From positions 22,322,154 through 22,386,153 of the forward strand of contig CM068552.1 of NCBI GenBank assembly GCA_035048495.1: a stretch of 64,000 nucleotides of DNA, in the 5' to 3' direction. The translations under genes and the position numbers were made by a program. Positions 31,526 through 44,219 of this stretch are shown in pieces. The notes under the pieces are model-generated. The model searched no databases and had not been told where the DNA came from. It saw only the letters and a list, made by a program, of their open reading frames with translations. The DNA comes from Euptelea pleiosperma (lineage: Eukaryota; Streptophyta; Magnoliopsida; Ranunculales; Eupteleaceae). Each line of letters starts with the position of its first letter. Positions within the stretch are counted from its first letter, which is position 1.

Positions 31526-34500
31526 TGTCTATTTTACCACCTCTCCCAAAAAAGACCCATAAGATCACTCACATGTAACATTGTGTAAAAAGTAAAAGCA
31601 TATTAAGATCTATTGATTAAATCCCTTAAGTATCTCATTATGTATCTTTGAAACACGTAATTTTAGTCTATGTTTATAAGCTCTCCCTTGAAACAAAACT
31701 CCAATTTTTGCTTTTCTTCTACCTTTATTTCCTTTCTTATCTCAAACTAGGGTCTCACATTTTATTATTTATCTTCTCTTTAATTACAAGAAGCTCTTGA
31801 AGAAGCAATTCATGGTTTTTTATCAGCAATGATTAAAGCAAATTAGTTCTTTTGGTGGTTACAGAAATGACTCTCTTAAGGGAACTATGAAGGTCGAGAA
31901 GCCTATCTCTATGAATTCGAACATTGGTGTAGACCAGAATCAAAGATCTTCATATTTCTATCCAAACACAAGCCCAAGTTAGGGAAAAGAGGCATTGTTT
32001 TTAAGAAGAAGATACCATTTCGAGGTTTTTCAATTTTTTGGAGTATTTTTATGATTGTTTAAAAATTGATGGATGCATGGAATCACTTTGGGATATCCAA
32101 ATCACATAGGGATTGAGGTTTTTATAAACTCCTAGTATAAATGAGAGCATAAGCCTTTTGCCATTTTTAGAGAAAATTGTGGAAGTGGAGCTTGAACTGA
32201 TCCTATTCCTTTGTGAAGTTATTTAGTATGTAACAACCCCCCAAAATTATGGCTTACTGATATTCGCTCAAAAGTACTTATTTTAAGCCATTATCCTTTT
32301 TGCGGTATCACATTCTCCTACTTAAAACTTCTATTTTCGTAGACTTTTCAACGTAAGAGTTTCTTTCATTGCGTAGAACACATTCTTTAGACGCAAATCG
32401 ACTATTCTCATGAATTAAAAACATTTCGGGAAGTTAAGATGTAAATCCGTTTTGATTAAGTCTCATTAAAGTACTTTTTATATCGCAGAGACACCAATCG
32501 AACGATTTTGATAAAATGCGGGCCCACAACTGACTGCCAGAGTCTAGGACCAAAGCTCAAGAGTCAACAGGCTGAGGATAAGAAGATACATGCCAAACGC
32601 TGGGAGAGCTAGAGAGTCGAAAAAGCCTGAAAGAAAATCAAGAAAGAATGAGAGTCAAGCACCCTGAGAAGAGATTAAGGAGATTAAAGCTTAATCAACT
32701 AACAGAAAATAAATGCTTGTTTAGTTGGAAAAGCTTGCAGAAGACCAAGTCAAAGACCAGGGTTCAAGACCCTCTGCCTGCATTTTTTTCTTAATTATCT
32801 TAATTTCTCTATCCTCTCATTATCATTCTATCCTACGGCCAGTATTATCCCATACTTTGGTCGATCATCACTCTCCATTCCCTCCATCTAGAATCCTTCG
32901 CCAATCATCACCACCAATCTCTCACCAATATCTTCACCATCCGATCATCTACTTGCTCATCCATCCGATCAACTACTAAATTTTCATCATCACACCCATT
33001 TACCATGCGATTGCCACACGATCTACAAGATAAACGGTTGTCCGAGAGAAGGTGATTTTAGCATGCATGGGTGGTGTATCCATCAATTGCCCACCAAAAT
33101 GGATGGTCTATATCACAAATGCATTAGAAATGTTGATTTTTCAAAACATAAAGATTTTCTTTCAGATTTAAAAAGATTTTGGAAACATATAATTGATTTT
33201 GATTTTTAAAAGAAATTTTCTTTTATAAAAAGAATGTTTACTTTTACATAAGAGAGTTGACATGTGGTTTTGGAAACTCACAAGCTTAAAACATGTTAAA
33301 AATATTTCATTTACAAGAAAAGTCCAAAACTTTGAAGAAAAATGAAATTTCTTACAAAAAAGAAATTTTGTCTCTAAAGAAACTTTTTAAAAACTAATAA
33401 AATGTGATCTTAAAATTACAAAGATAGTTTTTGGAATAAAAATATTTCTAAAAAAAGATGGATGGGCATTAACCCACAAATGGCACTCTCTCCCTATGAA
33501 AGACCACTCATGACTCATTCCCCTTAGGTCCCCCTTCTAATTCTCATCTCTTTCTTACTTTTTCCCCTGACACAAAAAGAAAAAAAAAAGGTAAAATAAA
33601 AAAATATGCGTCTCTGCCTTCCCTTCTACATCGAATGGCCCCATCATCTTCTTCTCGACATAACTCCAAGAACCATGGTTTGTTATCTTCTTCTCATTTT
33701 CTATCTCTTTCTCTCTCTAATATCTTCTTTTATTGCTTTCTAGTTAAGTTTTTATTTGCTTTATTTCTTTAAGCATTTTCAATTCAAGCATTGTAAGTTA
33801 CAGTCATTTTTAATAAATGAAGTTTATTTTGACATTTTATTTTTTGTTATTGTATATTTATTTTCTTTTATTAATGTTGTAGGTAATTCTCCTCCTATAA
33901 AAAATATTTTAAAAATCATTTCCCACCATTCTCATCTCTCCACCATTTTCATCATTTCCTTGCTTGCTTTCTTTAATGTTACTTTTCTAACCCGAGTGCG
34001 GATTCGACATCCGACTTACCATGTTCGACCAAGAAATAATTTTTTACAGGATTAAAGAACCGGAAAAATAATGTTGATTTAAGGACTATCAGTGCCAACG
34101 ACTGGAAAAACCTTATTTCAAATGGCGCCGTTGCCGCTCGTGTATGCGGAAAATACAAAGAAGAACACAAGCATTCTTTTGAAGTGCTAAAAAGTGGTTC
34201 TTGCATCTCTCATAGAGTGCTTTTGGATAGGTTTTGGGTTCAAACCTCTCCAAAAGTGTGTAAGCACATGCGGGGGCACAATGGGCATTTGAGAGTGCAC
34301 ATTGCATTTTGCACATGCCGTAATTGGGGTTGCTCGAACTTTTTGAGATCTATGACTATGAGATGCAAGATCGAATGTTCAATTTTAAGGTACTCCATGT
34401 GACTGTTGGGCTAGACTTGACTTCCTTAGCAAGTAAGTGGGTCTATATAAACGCCATCCCATCTTAGTTTAGAAAGTACTGAACAAGTTAAAAAGGTAGA

Positions 34501-34590
34501 GAAAAAACAGAAGGCGTCTACAAATAGATTATTAAGTCAACTTTTAGTATTGGAAAATTTTCATTGACAAAAACCAATTGTAATTTAATT
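31526..34590. other. Non-coding, probable LTR debris
   Basis: TGTAACAACCCCCC at 32229 looks like the start of a plant LTR, but no matching end or duplication was found. Reading frames near 32.7, 33.8 and 34.2 kb have no recognisable domain. Confidence 0.4.
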
Positions 34591-34599
34591 ACCACCGTA

Positions 34600-35464
34600 T
34601 GTGTGTCATGTCAGGTGTCAGAGTGTTTCTGTGATTTTGATACTCAAGTACTACAAAAAGAATGCCAAATAAGAGATCAGAAGATTATCAAGAGTGAAAA
34701 ATCAAAGCTTCCCTTGATCGATGCACATATTAGGATGGTAAGTGACTTAGAGACGCAGAACTTAAATGATTAGTTGCTTATAATTAATGCCCTAAGTACA
34801 TATAAGTTTCTGCTTGACTCACAGGCAGAACTGTGCAAAATTGGTTCAAACCAATAGATTGGACCTTTGACCGATCAATCACCTATGCCCAATCAATTGG
34901 AGAAAAGACTCTTGCCCGGTGTACCGATTGAACAGTAGTCGACACTTTAACGGTTGGATCCAATCGATCAGACTTGTGGAAACCAGAGTTTTGTAAACCG
35001 CTAAGTTTTCTCTTCCTACTCAATCACTTACTAATTTGAGGCTGAACTTGTTCACTATATATATATTGATGCTATTGGGTTAATGCCCTAAGTAACTCTA
35101 AGAAACTCCAAGCAATCACAAGCTCAAAAGAGTGATTAGAGAGTGACAAGGCTCTATAGAAGGTTTTACTTAAGATTTGAGTACCTTTCCTTTGGTGTAG
35201 AGCATACCATGCCTTGATAGTAATGAGAGATCTTTGTATCCCATTCTAATTCTCTGAGATATTCTCTTGATGAGATCTAAGCTTGTAGTCCATGTATTAC
35301 TTGACTCATCTTTCAAGTTAAATCCATCTAAGCCTAAGAACCCAATAGTATATTCATGTTCTTAGAGACCTAAAAATCACTTGGTTGTTTCCACTCTTCG
35401 TATTGAGTACTTCACATATAGGGGGTATCGAGGCATTATTGTTCAGGGTGTACCATATAGTAGA
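34600..35464 (+). mobile_element. Variant copia LTR fragment
   Basis: Shares with the other LTRs the GGATGGTAAGTGACTTAGA segment (34734), AATCGATT-type palindromes (34853, 34873, 34891, 34972), a TATATATATA box (about 35055) and, at the end, TTCAGGGTGTACCA (35441). Truncated on both sides against the next LTR. Confidence 0.6.
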
Positions 35465-35469
35465 ACAAG

Positions 35470-37053
35470 TGAAATAACAACCGGTCCGTTCTCTTTAATC
35501 CAATATACCTAGAAGGGGGTTGATTAGGTATTTAAAATTAATTATACCTACACAATTTTACTGGTCTATGGTTGGAGAACAAAACCACATGCCTTAGTTG
35601 TTTGATCAAAGATTAACACAACCAACTTAAATCGAATATACCTCCATGGTATATTTTTTTTTCGTCATTTGGTCTAATCAAGATAGATAGCGGAATATAA
35701 ACAAACAATTACACAAGACGAGATTTTTACGTAGAAATACGTCCAGACGGAAAGTATCACTAACTGAAAAGTTAAACGAAACAAAGGTTACATACGTAAC
35801 ACCGTTGCAAATACAACTTCCAACCTTAGCCAAGGCCTACTGCCGATGCGTCCACATCCTCTGAATCAACACTACGAATCCACACGTATGCTTCCAGCCA
35901 AGAAGCCTTGTCTGCTTGTTCAGTTTGGTACACCCCAAACCCACCGTCGATCGGCTGCTCCGATCTTAATTCTCAGCACTCCAGCCTTTGCCAAAGGTGA
36001 AGGATTCAGTACACCTTGAACCCTAAGTTGCTCAAAGGTGTTGAGTCACACTGGTACACTCAGGCTACTAGGTCGAATATCTAAATGGAAGACCTAAGCT
36101 GAGGAATGGATCAATCACTTGGCTTTGATCAAGAAGATGAATAAGCTCACAAGATGTGAATGAGAAACAGGCTTATTGCTCTTCGAAAGAATTGACACTC
36201 TAAGAAATAAACATTTTCTTCTCTCTCTTGAAGTATAGAGTCACTCCGTGTGTCTGTGTGTGTTTAGAGAATGTATAGAAGGGTTGTATTATAGAATTCA
36301 TGACCCTGAGTCGTGTAAAACGTGGGAGAGTAGAACCAAGAATTTTGGATCTAAAAAAGATCAAGATCGTGTTAAGTCCAATCGATTGTACTTTAGGTCC
36401 AATCGATTGTGTATTAGTGTGCAATCGATTGGCCATAAAAAATTTCCTACTCCGTAGGCTCCAATCAATTTTACAGAGGTCTCCAATCGATTGGCCTAAA
36501 ATAAGTTTCTGTCCCGAAGGCTCCAATCGATTTCACAGAGGTCTCCAATCGATTGGGCTATAATCATGTTCTATCTCCTAGACTCCAATCGATTTTACAG
36601 ATGTGTTCAATCGTTTGGGCTTTGATCATGTTCTGCCTCGTAGCCTCCAATCGATTTCACAGAGTCTCCAATCGATTGGGCTATGTCCAATTGATTGAAC
36701 AAGTTCCAATCAATCAAACTCTCCCATTACTCAAAATATTTGACTAAGACTCGAGTCTGTCCTATGACTAGGTTTGACTATTATATTTTATTCATTTTAA
36801 ATCTATTCCTATGGCGACTAAGTCATTTACCTTCCTAAGCGAGCATACACGATCTTTAACCGACAAATGGACAGTTTCTCAGATGACTCATGTCGTCAAC
36901 CGTTTGATTCTTGCTGTCTCTGTCTTTTAGTAGTTGGCGAAGTATGCGTACACGACATCTTCACACTACGCTAGTGCTCATAGGAACGGTTACAAGAATG
37001 TTTTTATGTCAAATAGAATATTTGCCAAATTGAATATGAAAATATTCCTTACA
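35470..37053 (-). mobile_element. copia 3' LTR, 1,584 bp
   Basis: The minus strand runs TGTAAGGAATATTTTCATAT (37053) to GGTTGTTATTTCA (35470), i.e. TG...CA. U3 has 13 palindromes (36380-36715), TATAATACA at about 36292, and a U5 with AATCAACCCCCTTCTAGG. Immediately upstream (37054-37066) lies AAAGGGAGAGAT, the purine-rich primer for plus-strand synthesis, so this is a genuine 3' LTR. Confidence 0.9.
36380..36715 (-). promoter_or_regulatory. Array of 13 CCAAT-CG-ATTGG palindromes
   Basis: Cores (AATCGATT or one- to two-base variants) start at 36380, 36401, 36423, 36463, 36485, 36525, 36547, 36587, 36609, 36649, 36670, 36689 and 36708. Steps are 21, 22, 40, 22, 40, 22, 40, 22, 40, 21, 19 and 19 bp. 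The nearest core is 87 bp upstream of the TATA-like box. Confidence 0.85.
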
Positions 37054-39270
37054 ATCTCTCCCTTTGGCAATTTCGTGGTAAAAAAACATTTAATCATATA
37101 AAAGGTAAACAAAAAATTAATTACAATCACAACATCTTACATGATTTACTCACTATCTCACACTCTCTCGGAGATAATCAAACAGATAATGGAATAACTT
37201 TTGATCTGTTCCCTACACAATCTACCAACAATACATACCATATAATATTATTGGCAATCAATAAATCATTAAAATGCAGTGAGTTAAAAATACATATCGC
37301 AAGTAGAGAAATTGGAAAAATAATGTAAAATAATTTTTCTCCCCCTTAATTTCTCTCCCCCTATCTCATGCAACTACTCAACTTTATTCAATTTTACCTC
37401 TATAATTTTCTCTCCCCCTTTTTGTCACAGATTGACAAAGTTACAGAAATATAAGCAGATAATAAGCATGTAATGGATATCATCATGAAAAATAAGTGCA
37501 TAGATATATATCAAGCCAAAGTCCAAACTGGTTTATATCCTGTAACATATAAGCAAATAAACACGACCAGAGTATAACCATACAACAACTGAGTTTATCT
37601 GTGTACAATAATATCTGTGTACAATTAGCAAAGCCGATCGATTGCTCCAATCGATTGGTCTATATAGTCCAATTGATTGGACTTTGTCTCGCATGAGAAA
37701 AATATTTTTTAATTTTTAAAACCAATAGGCTCATTCTCCAAGACCCCTAATAAAATCTTTTCAAACCAAATCTCATTTTTAAACGGCTCATGAAAAGATA
37801 ATATTCAGAAAAATGTTAGAATTTAATTCATGAATCAATCTTGATAGGCACTAAACACTGAGTATATTTAAGAAAAAATAACTAAACACATTAGTGCAAT
37901 CTTTTGTGTAATCAGGAATATCAACTCTTTTAGACATTAGCGCAAGTCATAAATCACTAGTAATCATAGATTCAAATATCAATAATAATATCATCAAGTG
38001 TAAGTGATCTGATTTTATCTGTGGTATCGGATAGATTTCAGTAATAATTTCTCATAAAAATTAGAATATGGATGTATCCTGTATCCGATCATAAAATCCT
38101 CATTAGAGTTGTAGAGGGTTCTCACATACACTCTTGTATACAGGTATTTGCTAATGAATAAGAATTTTTCTAGCAAATTGGCTGTCTTTTACACCCTTTT
38201 ATTCACTTTAAATATAGGTAGTTTTCACTCTCCATGTTGGTAGCCCTTTTCTACAGCAATAAGAATCAAATTTCACTTTTAAATAGGGACATACAGATGG
38301 CTATCACACTAATTTTTGGAGGTAACTTTCTTCATAGAACAATAACTCACATTGGGAGGCCAACAATCGACTATAGTGCAATTTTGAAATTAATTAAAGG
38401 CAGGAACACTACTAATTTGAAGTTATAGTCAGTAGAGGTTTATTCCTAATTTCAATAATACAAGATCTCACACTTATATCAAATCCATTCCCATAGTAAT
38501 AATCAGTGTGCATGTGAAAAGTATGAGATATACTGTTTCAATAATCCATTAATGTATACTAGTAAAATTGACCAATCATAATAATTAAAAGATATAATAC
38601 TAAGATTAGCAAAATTTTACTAACGGAATTAAGTTCTTATTCTTTGAATGTTCTAAAAAATTACTGCTCATCAAAACCGTATATTTAAATAATAATTTTA
38701 ACATTCTTTTGAACAATTGATCTTTTGATTTTCTGAAAAATTTTCAATTTTTATTCTTCAAAACAAAGCAAAAAAAAAATCCCTCCACAGATAATAAGAA
38801 TGAAAAACACGAAGGGATAGTGAGCACATCACTTAGAGATAAGACACTTTCGAACAGTTCTCCTTCAGAGAATCTTTTCTAACCCACACAGATGTGATTT
38901 TAGTGGATAGACTAATTCTCTTAGGATCTCTTCTCTTTTGAGTTATAGAATTCTGAGGATGTTTGAATTTCTCAAGAGACTCAATCTCCTTGATTAATTC
39001 TCTAGACCTTTCCAATAGGTCTTTCATCTTCCTAGATACAGACATCCAATTTATTTATTTTATAATGTGTCTTCATAGGACACCCTTGACTCTTCACATT
39101 CTGAGTTGAGTTCACATTTCTCTAAAGAATTTTGATGTCCTCTTCTCAGTTTATGACAGTCTTTAATCACATGACCCAAATTTTTGCAGTACGTACAATG
39201 ACGATTGATTTTGATAACTTTGATTTGGTCACTGATCTGAGTGGGAATAGTTTGAGCCTTAACAAAAGTC
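37054..39270 (-). mobile_element. Internal region of the pol-less copia element
   Basis: Leftward order: gag C-terminus with an intact CCHC knuckle CTYCKNLGHVIKDC (about 39192-39150), a SVWVRKD end (about 38890), then directly the 3' untranslated region (38820-37440), a purine tract (reverse of 'ctccccctttttgtca', about 37415) and the PPT at 37060. Reverse transcriptase and integrase are absent. The plus-strand element at 57.9-60.7 kb has the same arrangement. The region right of 39270 is another LTR. Confidence 0.75.
39146..39192 (-). pseudogene. gag zinc knuckle (CCHC)
   Basis: The minus strand encodes CTYCKNLGHVIKDC, a perfect C-x2-C-x4-H-x4-C nucleocapsid knuckle, followed by HKLRRGHQN. 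It would bind the retroelement RNA during packaging. The gag frame is open only locally. Confidence 0.8.
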
Positions 39271-39289
39271 GTCTTGGGAGAAGATCATT

Positions 39290-41000
39290 TTTCTGGTGCC
39301 TGAAGACTACAAAGATGAAGTCCAATCCTCAGAAGATTGAAGATTGATTCATCTGAAGACATAGTGCTTTATCAAATTATACGAAATCACACAACATAGG
39401 ATGGTAAGTGACATAGATGCCTCAAAAATAGGTGGTAAACCCTTAATACACTTTAAATTAAGTCATAGGTATGATTGGCAGAGATTCAAAGCCTTAAAAC
39501 TCTATTTTTAGGCATGTTGATGAGTCCAATTGATTAGACTTGTTTCCAAATCTTGACAGTTTTTAAATGATATAGATTTTGTCCAATCGATTAGACCTTG
39601 ATCTCAATCGACTGGACAGACAAAGGATGGGTTTTTAAAATCTAAATTTACCTAAATTGCCCCCAATAATTGTTATTTCTCTACGGCTCTTGGTTAGCTA
39701 TAAATGCAACCTTTTAGATTGTGAACCTAAGCCTTCTAAACCTAGTAAAGCCATTCAAACAAATCAAATCCAATGAGAAACCCTATTTAATCTTTTTTTT
39801 ATTCTTTTGGTTTTTTTCCTTTGTTAATCTATGCTTGATGATCTAAGATTATTGAATACTATCCAAACTTGATTACTCTTCATCTAGAAATTTATTTTAT
39901 TTTAAACATACACTTAGAGTCTGTTTGGTACGTGAGAAAAAGAGTTCTGACGGCGAATATTATCTTGGCTAAATATTTGCTCATATCAATATTTAACAAT
40001 GTTTGGTACGTGTATGCGCTAGCTCACTTCAGCTTACTTCATTTTCTTTCAATTTGAGTGGGTCCCACATGTCGAAGTAAGTCAAAAATAGGTTGGGCGA
40101 GTGCCGGAACCACATATTATGTCAAAGGATAAAAAAAATTCATTTTTATCTTTTTTATATATTAAAAAATTAATTTTTATTGAAAATAGTGATTTTCCGA
40201 TGAGAAAATAAAGGCATAATCGGCGTGAAAATATTTACACAGGGGGAGAGGTGATCAAATGTTTTCCCGCCGCGGAGGGCAAATATGTGGGCCCAGCTAA
40301 ATATTCACCGAGGGCGAGTGGCTGCCAAACGCACCCAGGCGAATATTGGCACGGCTAAATATTTTATTTTCCGGCCGCGGTGCGTTACCAAACAAGCCCT
40401 TAGATGTATTAGAGAGACCATATGGTTATGTGTTCTTCGAAATTCTTTTATTTTAAACCTAAACTTTGATATATTAAAGCCATCTGCGTGAAACATTTTA
40501 GGTTGATCAGAGTTCATGAAGGTCCTAAACAAATTCGTATTTCGCGATTTGGCCTTTCAATCGATATGAAAATTTATTATGCTAGATTACAGATAGAGAT
40601 ACGTATTCTTAAAAATTTTAAATTGATCAAACCTTAGAACGAGTTTGATCAAATTTGCATCTCAAGATTTAGATCTTGGATCAATATGAGATTCTTTTTA
40701 TACGTTTAATCATAAGAATAAAACCATTTGATCACAATGATTCATGTCGATCAAACTTCAGAAAAAGTTCAAACAAATACATATTTGAATATCTCAATGT
40801 CATATTGATGTGAAATTTTAATATGTTTAACTAGAGCATTAATGATTCCTAGATAAGAGTTCCCAATCAATATGGAGAAAAAAATGAATTCATACACATG
40901 GCATATAACTCTTTAAAAAATACATACATGATCTATATAATTAAATAGAATAAAAATATGGGTACCTACCTCGATCATTGCAACCTTAGTGGTGATGGTG
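39290..41000 (+). mobile_element. Family-2 copia LTR fragment (interrupted)
   Basis: The 39295-39430 segment (tgcctgaagactac.aagatgaag ... ataggatggtaagt) matches 48700-48820. Palindromic cores at 39528, 39585 and 39606 precede TATAAATG (39699), 86 bp away. A hAT-like element sits at 39919-40396, and the solo LTR at 41006 cuts the right end. Confidence 0.6.
39919..40396. mobile_element. hAT-like MITE, about 478 bp
   Basis: Ends GTCTGTTTGGTACG and (reverse complement) CTTGTTTGGTAACG. Flanks CACTTAGA (39911-39918) and CCCTTAGA (40397-40404) match at 7 of 8, the hAT-size duplication. Interior has repeated 'cgaatatt..c.cggctaaatattt' words. No coding. Confidence 0.65.
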
Positions 41001-42642
41001 ATCTTTGAAATTTCACCAGTCCGTTCTTTTTAACTCAATATACCTAGAAGGGGGGTTGATTAGGTATTTAAAATTAATTATACCTATACAATTTTACTGG
41101 ACGATGGTAAGAGAATAAAATCACATGCTTTAGTTGTTTGACAAAAGATTATCACAATCGACTCAAATCGAATATACCTCTGTGGTATATTTTCTTTTTG
41201 TCGTTTGATCTAATCAGAATAAATTGCGGAATACAAACAAACAATCACACTAGACGAGATTTTTACGTGGAAACCTTAGCTAAGAAAAAACCACGGGACC
41301 ACGTCCAGACGGAAAATATCACTAACTGAAAAGTTAAATAAAACAAAGGTTACCTACGCAGCACCGTTGCAAATACAGCTTCCAACCTTAGCCAAAGCCT
41401 ATTGCCGATGCGTCTACGTCCTCTGAATCAACACTACGAATCCACGCGCGCCCTTCTAGTAAAAAAGCCTTGTCCGCTTGTTCAGTTTGGTACACCCCAA
41501 ACCTACCATCGATCGGCTCTTCGATCTTAATTCTCAACACTCTCGCCTTTGCAGAAGGTGAAGGATTCAGTACACCTTGAACCCTAGGTTGCTCAAATGG
41601 TGTTGAGTCACACTGGTACACTTAAGCTACTAGGTCGAATATAGAAATGGAAGACCTAAGCTGAGGAAAAGATCAAGCTCTTAACTTTGATCAAGAAGAG
41701 AACAAGCTCATAAGATGTGAATGAAAAAACACGCTTCTTGCTCTTCGAATGGACACTCTAATAAATAAAACATTTTCTTTTCTCTCTTGAAAATTGAGTC
41801 ACTATGTGTGTGTGTGTGTGTGTGTGTGTATTTAGAGAAGACATAGAAGGGTTCTATTTATAGAATTCCAAGACCCTGAGTCGTGTGGAACGTGGGATGA
41901 TGGAACCAAGAATTTTGGATCCGAGAAAGACCAATTCTGTGCATGGTCCAATCGATTGTACACTGGGCCATGTCCAATCGATTGGGGATAAGTATCCAAT
42001 CAATTGGGCTCAATAATATTTCTGTTCCGAAGGCAACAATCGATTGCACAGGGTTCTCCAATCAATTTGACTCATATAACTTTCTGTCCCAAATATTCTA
42101 ATCAATTTTACAGAGTCTCCAATCGATTTGACTCAGATAAGTTTCTGTCCCGAAGACTCCAATTGATTTCACAGAGTCTCCAATCGATTGTGCTGAAATA
42201 AGTTTCTGTCTCATAGTCTCCAATCGATTACACAGTGTCTCCAATCGATTGGGCTATGTCCAATCGATTTGGGATACATGTCCAATCGATTGGACTATCC
42301 CATTAGTCAATATAATTGACTTAGATTCGGGTTTGTCCAATGATTAAGTTTGACCATTATATTTTGTTCATTTTAATCAACTCCTATGGTCACTAAGTCA
42401 CTTACCTTCCTAATCGAGGGTACACGATCGTTAACTGACAAATCGACAGTTACTCAGATCACTCATGTCGTCAACTGTCTGATTCTTGTTGTCTCTGTCT
42501 TTTAGTCTTCACATATTTGGTGAAGTATGTGTACCACAACATCTTCACACTACACTAGTGCTTGTAGGAACGGTTACAAGAATATTTTTATTTCAAACAG
42601 AATCTTTGCCAAATTGAATATGAAAATATTCCTTATAATCTT
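41001..42642 (-). mobile_element. copia solo LTR with perfect TSD
   Basis: The LTR occupies 41006-42637: minus strand TATAAGGAATATT (TG mutated to TA) ... GGTGAAATTTCA. Perfect 5-bp duplication ATCTT at 41001-41005 and 42638-42642. TATAAATA on the minus strand at 41862-41855, a (TG)n at 41805-41829, and 13 palindromes at 41950-42291. A solo LTR arises by recombination between the two LTRs of a full element. Confidence 0.92.
41950..42291 (-). promoter_or_regulatory. Array of 13 CCAAT palindromes
   Basis: Core starts 41950, 41976, 41998, 42038, 42060, 42100, 42121, 42161, 42182, 42222, 42243, 42262, 42284. Steps 26, 22, 40, 22, 40, 21, 40, 21, 40, 21, 19, 22. The nearest core begins 88 bp from the TATA box. 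Confidence 0.85.
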
Positions 42643-43030
42643 CTAAATGTATAGAAAAAGAAGAAAGGGAGATAGATAGATATGGGTGATACGGCCAAAG
42701 ATATTGAGTAAGACCTCTTATGGTATTTTCTCTTAAAGCTTATTTAACTCATTAATTGAGAAATTTATACTTGTTAGTTTCTTAATTAAATAAAATCTCT
42801 ATTTCTTTCATCATTAATGTTATAGTTGTCTAGATTCTATCCACCTACCTACATTTTTTTTTAGCTGATAAATTTTTATAGTTTTCAATATTGAGTCTTA
42901 GTTTATATTAATTAGTAGTCATCTACTTATTAGGATCCTTAGATCCACCAAAGCTTCGCACGGTTAGAGTTTTCCCAAATTTATACATGAAATAACTCTT
43001 TTGGATGGTTCCCACGTTTTCTTATGTGAT
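42643..43030. other. Non-coding
   Basis: AT-rich, nothing recognised. Confidence 0.4.
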
Positions 43031-43390
43031 GGGGCTCATTTAACCCATTAATTAACTTTTTTAAATAATTTTTTCTACATATTTAATTTATCTATTTCTA
43101 ATATAAATTTAAGCATGCAAATTTTGTGAATACCCTTATTGATAAAATTCAGGGAATTACACTTCATTACCCTCACACATTCAAAAGAAAATGATCGTAA
43201 TAATACAATATAGCTCACTCAACCCATTAATTAACTTTTTTAAATAAATTTTTTCACATATTTAATTTGTTTATTTCTAATATATATTTTAAGCATGCAA
43301 ATTTTGTGAATATCCTTATTGAGAAAATTTAGGGTATTATTTTTCATCACTACCACACATTCAGAAGAAGATAATCGTAATAACCCAATA
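43031..43390 (+). repeat. Tandem duplication, 179-bp period
   Basis: Segment 'taacccattaattaactttt' through 'tgatcgtaataa' (43041-43205) recurs at 43220-43385 with scattered differences. No coding. Confidence 0.75.
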
Positions 43391-43484
43391 CGAATGTAAA
43401 TAGATACCACACTCGTGATAATATATTCAATCTTACATAACTAGTTTCTTATGAATTTTATTTATTTTTGTTATGCCATGTCTT

Positions 43485-43705
43485 AATGTTGATTTTGATA
43501 TATAATCATCTACGTCTTATCAAGACTCAATTGATGTTGATTCTAAAATATGATCATTCTTGACTTATCATAACTCTTTTAACGTTGATATTACAACATT
43601 ATCGTTTTTATTTTATTACAACTCTTTTGAGATTGATATTGAGATATGATCATCTTTGCTTTGTTATGATCCTTTGATGCTGATCTCAAAATACGAGCAT
43701 CCTTG
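43485..43705 (+). repeat. Four imperfect units of about 57 bp
   Basis: Each unit reads roughly 'gttgatattga.atatgatcatct' then 'tt.ttatca.gactctttt'. Together with the following minisatellite it fills the region before the gypsy LTR piece. Confidence 0.6.
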
Positions 43706-43794
43706 TACATTCATGTTGTTTTGTATGATTTTTACCATGTGATGAGAGTGTTAAAACGTATCTTTTATTTTTTTCATTGACCAGGTCAACAAAA

Positions 43795-43995
43795 GGCTTC
43801 TATTAGTCAGGTCAACTATCACATTATCCCATTGGCCGGGTCAAGAATTACATTATCTCATTGGCCGGGTTAACTATTACATCATCCCGTTGGTCGGGTC
43901 AACTATTACATTATCATGTTGGTTAGGTTAACTATTACATTATCCCGTTGGCCGAGTCAACTAGTACATTATTCCATTGGTCGAATCAACTAGAA
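43795..43995 (+). repeat. Minisatellite, 29-bp period
   Basis: About seven units of 'attatcccattggccgggtc' plus 'aactattac'. The exact 29-bp spacing is clear in 43820-43990. Possibly inside an LTR, like the 20-bp minisatellite at 53 kb. Confidence 0.8.
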
Positions 43996-44219
43996 GGGAA
44001 AATCTAAATAAATGAGTGATTAGATGTTGTAAAATTATTTATTAGCATTATCTTTTCTATTTCATTGTTATCCATCATCATGAGATTACTTGTTGATTGC
44101 AAGATTGTTTGTATTATTTTACTTGCATTATTGGTACATGTGAAAGTTAATGGATGATTTGCTGATGGTTCTCTAATCAAATAATATTTTAAATGATTTT
44201 GGAGCCCAAGGGAATACAA

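Noticed and set aside
32725..32979. 84-codon frame rich in His, Ser and Pro.
   Set aside because: Produced by CT/CA-rich sequence; no homology recognised.
32229..34590. Possible LTR starting TGTAACAACCCC.
   Set aside because: No matching end, duplication or internal domain found; kept only as a note on the region.
36200..36563. Open frames of 69-108 codons on both strands.
   Set aside because: They run through the palindromic array (repeated QSIG/PIDW/NRL words) and have no conserved protein; they are a by-product of the repeat.
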